A DNA stretch of 64,000 bases from Streptomyces atratus (GTDB lineage: Bacteria > Actinomycetota > Actinomycetes > Streptomycetales > Streptomycetaceae): assembly GCF_900119365.1 (NCBI RefSeq), contig NZ_FPJO01000024.1, positions 1 through 64,000 on the forward strand. Reading direction: 5' to 3'. The position numbers and the translations under genes were made by a program. Below, piece by piece: positions 9,371 to 17,609 of this stretch. The notes beneath the pieces were generated by a model that had not been told where the DNA came from, searched no databases, and saw nothing but the letters and a program-made list of their open reading frames with translations. Every line of letters starts with the position of its first letter. The stretch's first letter is position 1.

Positions 9371-10045
9371 ATGGTGCAGAAGGCCAAGATCCTCCTGGTC
9401 GATGACCGGCCGGAGAATCTGCTGGCGCTGGAGGCCATCCTCTCTGCGCTCGATCAGACACTGGTGCGGGCATCGTCAGGGGAGGAAGCGCTCAAAGCGC
9501 TGCTCACGGACGACTTCGCGGTCATTCTGCTGGACGTCCAGATGCCGGGCATGGACGGTTTCGAAACCGCCGCGCACATCAAGCGGCGGGAACGGACCCG
9601 GGACATCCCGATCATCTTTCTCACCGCGATCAATCACGGTCCGCATCACACCTTCCGGGGTTATGCGGCGGGCGCGGTGGACTACATCTCGAAGCCGTTC
9701 GACCCGTGGGTGCTGCGGGCCAAGGTCTCGGTCTTCGTCGAGCTGTACATGAAGAACTGCAAGCTGCGCGAGCAGGCGGCGCTGCTGCGGCTCCAGCTCG
9801 AGGGCGACGGGGGAGGCTCGGACCACGAGAAGGAGCCCGCCGGGCTGCTGGCCGAGCTCTCGGCGCGGCTCGCGGCCGTCGAGGAGCAGGCCGAAGCGCT
9901 CTCCAAGCAACTCGACGACGAGTCGGCGGACGCCGCTGCGGTGGCCACCGCAGCCCATCTGGAGCGCAAGCTGACCGGGCTGCGCCGGGCATTGGACGCC
10001 CTGGAGCCCGGCACCGGAAGCGGCACGGCCGCCCTTCCCTCGTAA
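9371..10045 (+). CDS. osaB: Response regulator with C-terminal coiled coil (OsaB-like)
   Basis: 224 residues. The N-terminal receiver has the acidic pair in KILLVDDRPEN, phospho-acceptor Asp55 in LLDVQMPGMDG, and the switch Lys in YISKPFDP. The C-terminal third (about 130-215) is a Glu/Ala/Leu-rich coiled coil with no DNA-binding domain, as known for OsaB. The ATG at 9371 is preferred over an in-frame upstream start at 9233 because GAGGAGG lies 7-13 nt upstream and the receiver begins at once. It lies 244 bp after the hybrid kinase, so it may have its own promoter. An imperfect inverted repeat (9151-9165, AGTTGATGATCGACT) lies just after the kinase stop. OsaB is expected to receive phosphate from OsaA and act through protein contacts. 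Confidence 0.88.
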   Translation: MVQKAKILLVDDRPENLLALEAILSALDQTLVRASSGEEALKALLTDDFAVILLDVQMPGMDGFETAAHIKRRERTRDIPIIFLTAINHGPHHTFRGYAAGAVDYISKPFDPWVLRAKVSVFVELYMKNCKLREQAALLRLQLEGDGGGSDHEKEPAGLLAELSARLAAVEEQAEALSKQLDDESADAAAVATAAHLERKLTGLRRALDALEPGTGSGTAALPS

Positions 10046-10290
10046 CGCCGCGGCCGTTCCGTAGCGACCGGGTGCCGGGGCCGGGCCGTGTCGGCGGTGG
10101 TCCGGTGGTGCGACTTCCGGCCGGGGGCGGGCGGTTGTCCGGAGCCCCGGCCAACCGCCCCTTGCGCGGCGCCGTTCGGCGGTCCGTGAGCGGGACCTCC
10201 GGCGGTGAGGTCGCGTCAGTTCGCCGCCCCTGTACAGCGACACGGACGGGTGAAGCGGCACGCGCTCGTGTTAACAGCCGTGGACACCGG

Positions 10291-10296
10291 TAACCT
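10291..10296 (+). promoter_or_regulatory. Putative -10 box for leaderless ftsK mRNA
   Basis: TAACCT matches TAnnnT and lies 7 nt before the ATG at 10304. No Shine-Dalgarno sequence is present between them. No good -35 is visible at 17-18 nt, so confidence is low. The rest of the 10046-10303 gap shows nothing clear. Confidence 0.35.
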
Positions 10297-10303
10297 CGGC
10301 ACC

Positions 10304-13078
10304 ATGGCCTCACGTACGTCCGGCAAGGGTTCCCAGGGCACGGCGGGCACCGCGAAGCGCGTCGGCCGTACCGCGGGACCGGCCAAGAAAGCCGCGCCCG
10401 CGAAGAAGACCGCCGCCAAGAAGACCGCGCCCGCGAAGAAGGCCCCCGCCAAGAAGGCGGCGGCGAAGAAAGCGGCCCCGCCCAAACCCGCCCCGTCGCC
10501 CACCAACGGCGTCTACCGCATGGCGCGCGCCGTCTGGCTCGGTACGGCCCACGCCGTCGGAGCGATGTTCCGCGGCATAGGGCGCGGCGCGAAGGGGCTC
10601 GACCCCGCACACCGCAAGGACGGCGTCGCGCTGCTGCTGCTCGGGCTCGCGCTGGTCGTCGCCGCGGGCACCTGGTCGAATCTGCGCGGCCCCGTCGGCG
10701 ACCTGGTGGAGATGCTGGTCACCGGGGCCTTCGGCCGGCTCGATCTGCTCGTACCGATACTGCTCGGCGCCATCGCCGTACGGCTGATCCGCTACCCGGA
10801 GAAGCCCGAGGCCAACGGCCGTATCGTCATCGGGCTCTCCGCCCTCGTCATCGGGGTGCTCGGGCAGGTCCACATCGCGTGCGGATCGCCCGGCCGGGAG
10901 GACGGCACCACGGCGATGCAGAACGCGGGCGGGCTCATCGGCTGGGCGGCCTCCAAGCCGCTGATCTACACGATGGGCGAGGTCCTCGCCGTACCGCTGC
11001 TGCTGCTGCTCACCGTCTTCGGGCTGCTGGTCGTCACCGCCACCCCGGTGAACGCCATCCCGCAACGCCTCCGGCTGCTCGGCACCAAGCTGGGCCTCCT
11101 CCACCCGGAGTACGACCCCGAGGCGGACGAGGAGAACGACGACGAGCGCTACGAGGAGCAGTGGCGCGAGCAGCTTCCCGCCCGGTCCCGCCGCTCCCCG
11201 GCCCGCCGTTCCGAAGCGCCCGACGAGTACGAGCCCGAGCCCGAGCAGGCCGAGGCCGAAGCGCTCTCCAAGCGCCGCCGGACGCGCCGGCCGTCCGTGC
11301 AGCCCGCGATGAACCGCACCATGGACGCGGTGGATGTGGCGGCCGCCGCGGCCGCAGCCCTCGACGGGGCCGTGCTCAACGGCATGCCGCCCTCGCCGAT
11401 CGTCGCCGACCTCACCCAGGGCGTCTCCGTCGAGCGCGGACGCCCGGGCACACCGGTCCCCGGTGCCAGGGAGGGCGAACCCTCCTCCGGAAGAGGGAAG
11501 CAGCCGGCGCCCGCGGGCGGCGTACCCGATCTCACCAAGCCCGTCCCCGACTCGCAGTCCCAGCCGCTGCCGGCCCGCGCCGAACAGCTCCAGCTCTCCG
11601 GCGACATCACCTACTCGCTGCCCTCGCTCGACCTGCTGGAGCGCGGCGGCCCCGGCAAGACCCGCAGTGCCGCCAACGACGCCATCGTCGCCGCCCTGAC
11701 GAACGTCTTCACCGAATTCAAGGTCGACGCCGCCGTCACCGGCTTCACCCGCGGACCGACGGTCACGCGGTACGAGGTGGAACTCGGCCCCGCGGTGAAG
11801 GTCGAGCGGATCACCGCGCTCGCCAAGAACATCGCCTACGCCGTCGCCAGTCCCGATGTCCGGATCATCTCACCGATCCCGGGCAAGTCCGCGGTCGGCA
11901 TCGAGATCCCCAATACCGACCGGGAGATGGTCAACCTCGGTGATGTGCTGCGCCTCGCGGACGCCGCGGAGGACGACCACCCGATGCTGGTCGCGCTCGG
12001 CAAGGACGTCGAGGGCGGCTATGTGATGGCCAACCTGGCGAAGATGCCGCACGTGCTGGTGGCCGGTGCGACCGGTTCCGGAAAGTCGTCATGCATCAAC
12101 TGCTTGATCACCTCGGTCATGGTGCGGGCGACCCCGGACGATGTCCGGATGGTCCTGGTCGACCCCAAGCGCGTCGAGCTGACCGCGTACGAGGGCATCC
12201 CGCACCTGATCACGCCGATCATCACCAATCCGAAGCGCGCCGCCGAGGCGCTCCAGTGGGTCGTGCGGGAGATGGACCTGCGGTACGACGACCTCGCAGC
12301 GTTCGGGTACCGGCACATCGACGACTTCAACCAGGCCGTCCGCAACGGCAAGGTCAAGCCGCCGGAGGGCAGTGAGCGCGAGCTCTCGCCCTATCCGTAC
12401 CTGCTGGTGATCGTCGACGAGCTCGCCGACCTGATGATGGTCGCTCCGCGTGACGTGGAGGACGCCATCGTCCGGATCACCCAACTGGCCCGTGCCGCGG
12501 GTATCCACCTGGTGCTCGCGACCCAGCGGCCCTCGGTCGATGTCGTCACCGGTCTGATCAAGGCGAACGTGCCCTCCCGGCTCGCCTTCGCGACCTCGTC
12601 GCTGGCCGACAGCCGGGTCATCCTCGACCAGCCCGGCGCCGAGAAGCTCATCGGAAAGGGTGACGGTCTGTTCCTGCCGATGGGGGCGAACAAGCCCACC
12701 CGTATGCAGGGCGCCTTCGTCACCGAGGACGAGGTCGCGGCCGTCGTCCAGCACTGCAAGGACCAGATGGCGCCGGTCTTCCGCGAGGACGTGGTGGTCG
12801 GCACCGCCAAGAAGAAGGAGATCGACGAGGACATCGGCGACGACCTGGATCTGCTCTGCCAGGCCGCCGAACTGGTCGTCTCCACCCAGTTCGGGTCCAC
12901 CTCGATGCTCCAGCGCAAGCTCCGGGTCGGCTTCGCGAAGGCCGGCCGGCTGATGGACCTGATGGAGTCCAGGAACATCGTCGGGCCCAGCGAGGGATCC
13001 AAGGCCCGCGACGTCATGGTGAAACCCGACGAGCTGGACGGGGTGTTGGCGCTGATCCGCGGGGAATCCGCTCCGTAG
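10304..13078 (+). CDS. ftsK: DNA translocase FtsK
   Basis: A 924-residue septal DNA pump that clears chromosomes from the closing septum, important during sporulation septation. The N-terminus is a Lys/Ala-rich tail (about 20-60, with repeated AKK and PAKK). Several membrane helices follow (about 106-260), then a Glu/Arg/Pro-rich linker. The RecA-like motor has Walker A GATGSGKS (588-595) and Walker B LLVIVDELADLM (about 700). The C-terminal gamma winged helix contains GSTSMLQRKLRVGFAKAGRLM, the KOPS-type DNA reader. Start: the ATG at 10304; an in-frame GTG at 10280 and an ATG further upstream lack ribosome-binding sites. Length agrees with other Streptomyces FtsK proteins (about 920-930). 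Confidence 0.95.
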   Translation: MASRTSGKGSQGTAGTAKRVGRTAGPAKKAAPAKKTAAKKTAPAKKAPAKKAAAKKAAPPKPAPSPTNGVYRMARAVWLGTAHAVGAMFRGIGRGAKGLDPAHRKDGVALLLLGLALVVAAGTWSNLRGPVGDLVEMLVTGAFGRLDLLVPILLGAIAVRLIRYPEKPEANGRIVIGLSALVIGVLGQVHIACGSPGREDGTTAMQNAGGLIGWAASKPLIYTMGEVLAVPLLLLLTVFGLLVVTATPVNAIPQRLRLLGTKLGLLHPEYDPEADEENDDERYEEQWREQLPARSRRSPARRSEAPDEYEPEPEQAEAEALSKRRRTRRPSVQPAMNRTMDAVDVAAAAAAALDGAVLNGMPPSPIVADLTQGVSVERGRPGTPVPGAREGEPSSGRGKQPAPAGGVPDLTKPVPDSQSQPLPARAEQLQLSGDITYSLPSLDLLERGGPGKTRSAANDAIVAALTNVFTEFKVDAAVTGFTRGPTVTRYEVELGPAVKVERITALAKNIAYAVASPDVRIISPIPGKSAVGIEIPNTDREMVNLGDVLRLADAAEDDHPMLVALGKDVEGGYVMANLAKMPHVLVAGATGSGKSSCINCLITSVMVRATPDDVRMVLVDPKRVELTAYEGIPHLITPIITNPKRAAEALQWVVREMDLRYDDLAAFGYRHIDDFNQAVRNGKVKPPEGSERELSPYPYLLVIVDELADLMMVAPRDVEDAIVRITQLARAAGIHLVLATQRPSVDVVTGLIKANVPSRLAFATSSLADSRVILDQPGAEKLIGKGDGLFLPMGANKPTRMQGAFVTEDEVAAVVQHCKDQMAPVFREDVVVGTAKKKEIDEDIGDDLDLLCQAAELVVSTQFGSTSMLQRKLRVGFAKAGRLMDLMESRNIVGPSEGSKARDVMVKPDELDGVLALIRGESAP

Positions 13079-13157
13079 GAGAAGTAGGTGAAGTACGGGC
13101 AACCGTTTCGCCGGGTCGTACGTCAACTTGAAGGGAGGGGCGGCAGAATTGTCCTTC

Positions 13158-13221
13158 CCGGGACGGTCCGGTGAATCGGACGGTGTTCGAGTCCGATGGA
13201 GGACAAAGTCCTCCGTCCCGG
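13158..13221 (+). other. Structured intergenic element (possible RNA) between ftsK and the RodZ-like gene
   Basis: A 64-nt segment closed by a perfect 9-bp stem, CCGGGACGG (13158-13166) with CCGTCCCGG (13213-13221). Inside are AGGAC-AAA-GTCCT (13200-13212) and two mutually exclusive hairpins, TCCG(13167)/CGGA and TCGGAC(13176-13181)/GTCCGA(13191-13196). It is followed by a C-rich tract and lies 70 nt before the next start codon. It could be an ftsK terminator, a cis-acting leader or a small RNA; the fold was made by eye. Confidence 0.45.
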
Positions 13222-13291
13222 TTGCCCCACCCTTTCGTAACCCCCCTAGACTGAACACCCAGCAGGTGGCTCACGCTCGAAAGGCGCCCCC

Positions 13292-14092
13292 GTGTCCATC
13301 GGCAACTCCCCCGAAGACGACCGGCCTTCGATCGGTCGAGTGCTCCAGCAGGCTCGCATCGGCGCAGGTCTCACGGTCGAAGAGATCAGTTCGTCCACCC
13401 GGGTGCGCATCCCCATCGTGCACGCGATCGAAGAGGACGACTTCTCCCGCTGCGGCGGCGACGTGTACGCGCGCGGCCATATCCGTACGCTGGCGCGTGC
13501 CGTCGGGCTCGATCCGGAACCGCTGGTCTCGCAGTACGACGCGGAGCACGGCGGCCGTCCCGCACCCACGCCCGCGGCGCCGCTGTTCGAGGCCGAGAGA
13601 ATCCGTTCCGAACCCCGTCGGCCCAACTGGACGGCGGCCATGGTCGCGGCGATCGTCGTCGTCGTCGGTTTCGTCGGCTTCACGTTCTTCAAGGGCGGTG
13701 ACGACACCCCCGCGGCCACCCAGCTCGCGGAGGGGGCGGCACCCAACACGAAGACCCCCAAGCCGAAGACCGACAAGACCGTCGACCCCAAGCCGGCGCC
13801 CTCCGACAGCGCCATCGCCGCGGCCCCCAGGGACAAGGTGACGGTGCGGCTCAACGCCAACCAGGGCAAGAGCTGGATCTCCGCCAAGGACCACAACGGG
13901 CGGCTGCTCTTCGACGGACTGCTGCTCCAGGGCCAGACCAAGACCTTCCAGGACCAGGAGCGGGTCGACCTCGTCCTCGGTGACGCCGGCTCGATCGAGC
14001 TCTTCGTGAACGGCAAGAAGGTCGAGGACAAGTTCCAGCCCGGCCAGGTCGAGCGGCTCTCGTACACGAAGGGCGACCCGGCGGTCGGCTGA
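13292..14092 (+). CDS. RodZ-like helix-turn-helix membrane protein
   Basis: 266 residues. It has a cytoplasmic N-terminal HTH_25 domain (about 14-85, GLTVEEISSSTRVRIPIVHAIE), the signature of RodZ/YmfM proteins. A linker is followed by a single membrane helix (about 113-133, TAAMVAAIVVVVGFVGF), a Lys/Pro/Thr-rich stretch (about 150-175) and an extracytoplasmic DUF4115-type beta domain (about 185-266). RodZ in rods links MreB to wall synthesis; in Streptomyces a role in spore-wall or envelope organisation is likely but not shown here. The GTG at 13292 has AAAGG 7 nt upstream. The gene sits between ftsK and rimO, a conserved actinobacterial order, and ends before a strong terminator. Confidence 0.85.
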   Translation: MSIGNSPEDDRPSIGRVLQQARIGAGLTVEEISSSTRVRIPIVHAIEEDDFSRCGGDVYARGHIRTLARAVGLDPEPLVSQYDAEHGGRPAPTPAAPLFEAERIRSEPRRPNWTAAMVAAIVVVVGFVGFTFFKGGDDTPAATQLAEGAAPNTKTPKPKTDKTVDPKPAPSDSAIAAAPRDKVTVRLNANQGKSWISAKDHNGRLLFDGLLLQGQTKTFQDQERVDLVLGDAGSIELFVNGKKVEDKFQPGQVERLSYTKGDPAVG

Positions 14093-14131
14093 CCCGTACA
14101 CGCACCGTTTCCTCCGGCGGCATCGACGACA

Positions 14132-14167
14132 CGGCGAGCGCCCGGCAATCCTGCCGGGCGCTCGCCG
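14132..14167. terminator. Terminator after the RodZ-like gene
   Basis: Perfect 16-bp stem (14132-14147 with 14152-14167) with loop ATCC, 40 nt after the RodZ-like stop codon. There is no U tract, as is common for Streptomyces terminators. Confidence 0.8.
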
Positions 14168-14226
14168 CATTTGTTACTCGGTGTAACGGTGGAACCCTGC
14201 GCGGCAGGGCGAGTGCCGGGACAAAG

Positions 14227-14232
14227 TAGTCT
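14227..14232 (+). promoter_or_regulatory. Putative -10 box for leaderless rimO mRNA
   Basis: TAGTCT (TAnnnT) lies 7 nt before the ATG at 14240, and the gap has no ribosome-binding site. No clear -35 is seen upstream. Confidence 0.4.
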
Positions 14233-14239
14233 TGAGCCC

Positions 14240-15715
14240 ATGCCCGAACGCCGTACCGTCGCCCTTGTCACTCTTGGCTGCGCCCGTAACGAGGTGGACT
14301 CGGAGGAGCTCGCAGGCCGCTTGGCAGCGGACGGCTGGGAGCTCGTCCAGGACGCCTCCGATGCGGATGTGGCCGTCGTCAACACCTGTGGATTCGTCGA
14401 GGCCGCCAAGAAGGACTCCGTCGACGCCCTGCTCGAAGCAAATGATCTGAAGGACCATGGCAGGACCCAGGCCGTGGTCGCCGTCGGCTGCATGGCCGAG
14501 CGCTACGGCAAGGACCTCGCCGAGGCCCTGCCCGAGGCGGACGGCGTCCTCGGCTTCGACGACTACGCCGACATCTCCGACCGCCTCCAGACCATCCTCA
14601 GCGGCGGCGTCCACGCCTCGCACACCCCGCGTGACCGCCGCAAGCTGCTGCCGATCAGCCCGGCCGAGCGGCAGGACGCGGCCGTGGCCCTGCCGGGGCA
14701 TGCCCAGGAGGCCGAACCGGCCCCCGCGCCCGAGGACCTCCCCGAGGGTGTCGCGCCGGTCTCCGGGCCGCGGGCGCCCCTGCGCCGTCGGCTGGGCACC
14801 AGCCCCGTCGCCTCGGTGAAGCTCGCCTCCGGCTGCGACCGCCGCTGCTCCTTCTGCGCCATCCCGTCCTTCCGCGGATCCTTCATCTCGCGGCGCCCCT
14901 CGGACGTGCTCCAGGAGACCCGCTGGCTGGCCGAGCAGGGCGTCAAGGAGGTCATGCTGGTCTCCGAGAACAACACCTCGTACGGCAAGGACCTCGGCGA
15001 CATCCGGCTGCTGGAGACGCTGCTGCCGGAACTCGCCGACGTCGAGGGCATCGAGCGGATCCGGGTCAGCTACCTCCAGCCGGCCGAGATGCGCCCCGGC
15101 CTGATCGACGTGCTGACCTCGACGCCGAAGGTCGCGCCCTACTTCGACCTGTCCTTCCAGCACTCGGCCCCCGGTGTGCTGCGGGCGATGCGCCGCTTCG
15201 GCGACACCGACCGGTTCCTGGAACTGCTGGACACCATCCGCAGCAAGGCTCCGCAGGCCGGTGCCCGCTCCAACTTCATCGTGGGCTTCCCCGGCGAGAC
15301 CGAGGCCGACCTGGCGGAGCTGGAACGCTTCCTCACCGGTGCCCGGCTCGACGCCATCGGCGTCTTCGGCTACTCCGACGAGGAGGGCACCGAGGCCGTC
15401 GGCTACGAGAACAAGCTGGACGCCGACGTCATCGCCGAGCGGCTCGCGCACATCTCGCAGCTGGCCGAGGAGCTGACCTCGCAGCGTGCCGAGGAGCGCC
15501 TGGGCGAGTCGCTCCAGGTCCTCGTCGAGTCCGTGGACGACGAGGACGGCGCGGTGGGGCGTGCGGCGCACCAGGCTCCCGAAACGGACGGCCAGGTGCT
15601 CTTCACCACACGCGAGGGCCTCGTGCCCGGCCTTATGGTCGAGGCAAAGGTCGTGGGCACCGAAGGAGTGGACCTGGTGGCCGAGTGTTCCGGACTCATG
15701 GAGGCGGCCAGATGA
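14240..15715 (+). CDS. rimO: Ribosomal protein S12 methylthiotransferase RimO
   Basis: A 491-residue radical-SAM methylthiotransferase predicted to modify the conserved Asp of ribosomal protein S12. The N-terminal UPF0004 domain carries the auxiliary cluster cysteines (TLGCARNEVDSE, NTCGFV, VGCMAERY). The radical-SAM motif is CDRRCSFC (Cys199, 203, 206), and a TRAM domain closes the protein. It is RimO rather than MiaB because of the GCARNxVDSE signature and because a clear MiaB lies elsewhere in the window (46213-47742). A roughly 60-residue insertion before the radical-SAM motif (about 140-195) is Pro/Ala/Glu-rich. The ATG at 14240 opens the conserved domain. The stop overlaps the pgsA start (ATGA), so translation is coupled. 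Confidence 0.93.
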   Translation: MPERRTVALVTLGCARNEVDSEELAGRLAADGWELVQDASDADVAVVNTCGFVEAAKKDSVDALLEANDLKDHGRTQAVVAVGCMAERYGKDLAEALPEADGVLGFDDYADISDRLQTILSGGVHASHTPRDRRKLLPISPAERQDAAVALPGHAQEAEPAPAPEDLPEGVAPVSGPRAPLRRRLGTSPVASVKLASGCDRRCSFCAIPSFRGSFISRRPSDVLQETRWLAEQGVKEVMLVSENNTSYGKDLGDIRLLETLLPELADVEGIERIRVSYLQPAEMRPGLIDVLTSTPKVAPYFDLSFQHSAPGVLRAMRRFGDTDRFLELLDTIRSKAPQAGARSNFIVGFPGETEADLAELERFLTGARLDAIGVFGYSDEEGTEAVGYENKLDADVIAERLAHISQLAEELTSQRAEERLGESLQVLVESVDDEDGAVGRAAHQAPETDGQVLFTTREGLVPGLMVEAKVVGTEGVDLVAECSGLMEAAR

Positions 15716-16407
15716 CGGGAGTCCCGGCATCCGCGGCAGGTGGCTCCGGCGCGAAGCCGGTCCGCGGCGGCAAGCTGGGCACTGCGGCCGTCAATCAGGC
15801 CAGCCTGTGGAACATCGCCAATCTGCTCACCATGCTGCGGCTGGTGCTGGTGCCCGGCTTCGTACTGCTGCTGCTGCACAACGGCGGGTACGACCCGGCC
15901 TGGCGGTCGTTCGCCTGGGCGGCCTTCGCCATCGCCATGATCACCGACCTGTTCGACGGTCATCTGGCCCGCACCTACAACCTGGTCACCGACTTCGGGA
16001 AGATCGCCGACCCGATCGCGGACAAGGCGATCATGGGCGCGGCGCTGATCTGCCTCTCGTATCTCGGCGATCTGCCCTGGTGGGTCACGGGCGTGATCCT
16101 CTTCCGCGAGCTCGGTATCACGCTGATGCGCTTCTGGGTGATACGGCATGCGGTGATTCCGGCCAGTCGTGGCGGGAAGATGAAGACCCTGGCGCAGGGG
16201 ACGGCCGTCGGGATGTACGTCCTGGCGCTGACCGGTCCACTGGCCACCCTGCGCTTCTGGGTGATGGCGGTGGCCGTCGTGCTGACGGTCGTCACCGGGC
16301 TCGACTATGTGCGCCAGGCCGTCGTGCTGCGCCGCAAGGGGCTCGCGGCCGAGCGGGCCGCCGCGGAAGCCGCAGGAAGCCGTGACTCGGCGGGGGCCGA
16401 GCGGTGA
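15712..16407 (+). CDS. pgsA: CDP-diacylglycerol-glycerol-3-phosphate 3-phosphatidyltransferase
   Basis: A 231-residue integral membrane enzyme of the CDP-alcohol phosphatidyltransferase family, expected to make phosphatidylglycerol phosphate. The family signature D-x2-DG-x2-AR-x8-G-x3-D-x3-D is present as DLFDGHLAR...DFGKIADPIAD. About five to six hydrophobic helices follow a short hydrophilic N-terminus, and the C-terminus is Ala/Glu-rich. The ATG at 15712 overlaps the rimO stop by 4 nt; the reading frame extends upstream but earlier starts lie inside rimO. Other family members (PIS, cardiolipin synthase-type) share the motif. The pgsA-cinA-clgR order is the well-known actinobacterial arrangement and supports this assignment. 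Confidence 0.88.
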   Translation: MTGVPASAAGGSGAKPVRGGKLGTAAVNQASLWNIANLLTMLRLVLVPGFVLLLLHNGGYDPAWRSFAWAAFAIAMITDLFDGHLARTYNLVTDFGKIADPIADKAIMGAALICLSYLGDLPWWVTGVILFRELGITLMRFWVIRHAVIPASRGGKMKTLAQGTAVGMYVLALTGPLATLRFWVMAVAVVLTVVTGLDYVRQAVVLRRKGLAAERAAAEAAGSRDSAGAER

Positions 16408-16913
16408 CTGCCGCGGCCGGGGTGCTGGAGCTGCTCGTGGAGCGGGGGGAGACCCTTGCCGTCGCCGAGTCGCTGACCGGCGGTCTGGTCGCGGCGGAGC
16501 TGACTTCCGTGCCGGGTGCCTCGAAGTCCTTCCGGGGCTCCGTGACGGCGTACGCGACGCCCCTGAAGCGGGACTTCCTGGGGGTGGACGGCGTTCTGCT
16601 GGCGGAGCGCGGTGCGGTCGACCCGGAGGTGGCGCGGCAGATGGCAGCCGGTGTGCGCCGCGTCCTCGGTGCGGACTGGGGCATGGCCACCACCGGGGTC
16701 GCGGGCCCCGAGCCGCAGGACGGCAAGGCCGTGGGCACGGTCTATGTCGCGGTGGCCGGGCCGGACGGGGTGGAGAATATGACCGAGCTGAGATTGAACG
16801 GCGGGCGGGCGGACATCCGTAGGGAGAGCGTACGGAGCGTGCTCGAGCTGCTCTCCGCCGAACTCGGCAAGAATGCAAGGGCACAGGATACGGAACAGAA
16901 CGGGGGGAATTGA
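16404..16913 (+). CDS. cinA: CinA-type nicotinamide-nucleotide amidohydrolase (PncC domain)
   Basis: 169 residues forming only the C-terminal CinA/PncC domain, which deamidates nicotinamide mononucleotide in NAD salvage. Visible motifs are AVAESLTGGLVAAELTSVPG near the N-terminus, GSVTAYA, and TTGVAGPEP. It lacks the N-terminal COG1058 MoCF-like domain of full CinA, the usual state in Actinobacteria. The GTG at 16404 overlaps the pgsA stop (GTGA). The gene lies in the rimO-pgsA-cinA transcription unit, with clgR 109 bp further on. Confidence 0.9.
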   Translation: MTAAAGVLELLVERGETLAVAESLTGGLVAAELTSVPGASKSFRGSVTAYATPLKRDFLGVDGVLLAERGAVDPEVARQMAAGVRRVLGADWGMATTGVAGPEPQDGKAVGTVYVAVAGPDGVENMTELRLNGGRADIRRESVRSVLELLSAELGKNARAQDTEQNGGN

Positions 16914-17022
16914 TGTTTGCAGCCCTGAGTGAACACGACATCGCTCCCCGCACGGCCGCGGCGCAAGGCGGTACGGTGGGGCGTGAAGGATGCGGCTACG
17001 CGGTCCGAGGAGGGAGCCACCG

Positions 17023-17406
17023 ATGATTCTGCTCCGTCGCCTGCTTGGTGACGTGCTGCGTCGGCAGCGCCAGCGCCAAGGCCGTACTCTGCGCGAAGTC
17101 TCCTCGTCCGCCCGAGTCTCGCTCGGCTATCTCTCCGAGGTGGAGCGGGGGCAGAAGGAGGCATCCTCCGAGCTGCTCTCCGCCATTTGCGACGCGCTTG
17201 ACGTACGGATGTCCGAGCTCATGCGTGAAGTGAGCGATGAGCTGTCGCTGGCCGAACTGGCCGAGTCGGCAGCAGCCAGCGATCCGGTGCCTGTACCGGT
17301 GCGGCCAATGCTCAATTCCGTCTCCGTGACGTCGGTGGCGGGTGTGCCGACGGGACGGGTGACCATCAAGGCGCCCGCGGAAGCGGTGGATGTCGTCGCC
17401 GCCTGA
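17023..17406 (+). CDS. clgR: ClgR-type XRE regulator of clp/lon protease and repair genes
   Basis: A 127-residue protein with an N-terminal Cro/C1-type HTH (about 8-65, LREVSSSARVSLGYLSEVERGQ). Its place after pgsA-cinA and before recA is that of clgR in Corynebacterium, Mycobacterium and Streptomyces, where ClgR activates clpP1P2, clpC and lon, and in mycobacteria the RecA-independent damage promoters. The C-terminus ends in Val-Val-Ala-Ala, an Ala-Ala ending like those that target ClgR/PopR to ClpP, so conditional proteolysis is likely. The ATG at 17023 follows GAGGAGGGAGCC; the in-frame ATG at 16990 has no such site. It is followed by a strong terminator. Confidence 0.88.
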   Translation: MILLRRLLGDVLRRQRQRQGRTLREVSSSARVSLGYLSEVERGQKEASSELLSAICDALDVRMSELMREVSDELSLAELAESAAASDPVPVPVRPMLNSVSVTSVAGVPTGRVTIKAPAEAVDVVAA

Positions 17407-17432
17407 CCCGCGTGGTCCGGTGTGAAGCACGG

Positions 17433-17470
17433 AGCCCCGGTCGGCCCCTTGAGGGGGCGGCCGGGGCTTT
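17433..17470 (+). terminator. Terminator after clgR
   Basis: Stem AGCCCCGG (17433-17440) / CCGGGGCT (17461-17468) with an inner GGCCCC/GGGGGC pairing and loop TTGA, ending in TTT, 27 nt after the clgR stop. Confidence 0.85.
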
Positions 17471-17532
17471 CGCGTGCTCCGGGGAGGGGCGGGTTCGGGT
17501 GGAGCATTGAGCCGTCCTCGAATGACCGTTTT

Positions 17533-17557
17533 GTTTCGTTTGTGTCATCGTGGGTGG
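17533..17557 (+). promoter_or_regulatory. Sigma-B-like promoter before the CsbD-family gene
   Basis: GTTTC (17533-17537), 14-nt spacer, GGGTGG (17552-17557). This resembles the Streptomyces general-stress promoter GNNTN-N14-16-GGGTAC/T except for the last two -10 bases. It lies 52 nt before the start of a general-stress family protein. Confidence 0.45.
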
Positions 17558-17609
17558 TGCTGAGCAGGGGAGTCATTCCCCAGCTCTCCCCCTACCCGAA
17601 GGAGTCGTA

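Noticed and set aside
13158..13221. tRNA or tRNA pseudogene between ftsK and the RodZ-like gene
   Set aside because: A TTCGAGTCC stretch resembles a T-arm, but no acceptor, D and anticodon arms of tRNA dimensions can be formed.
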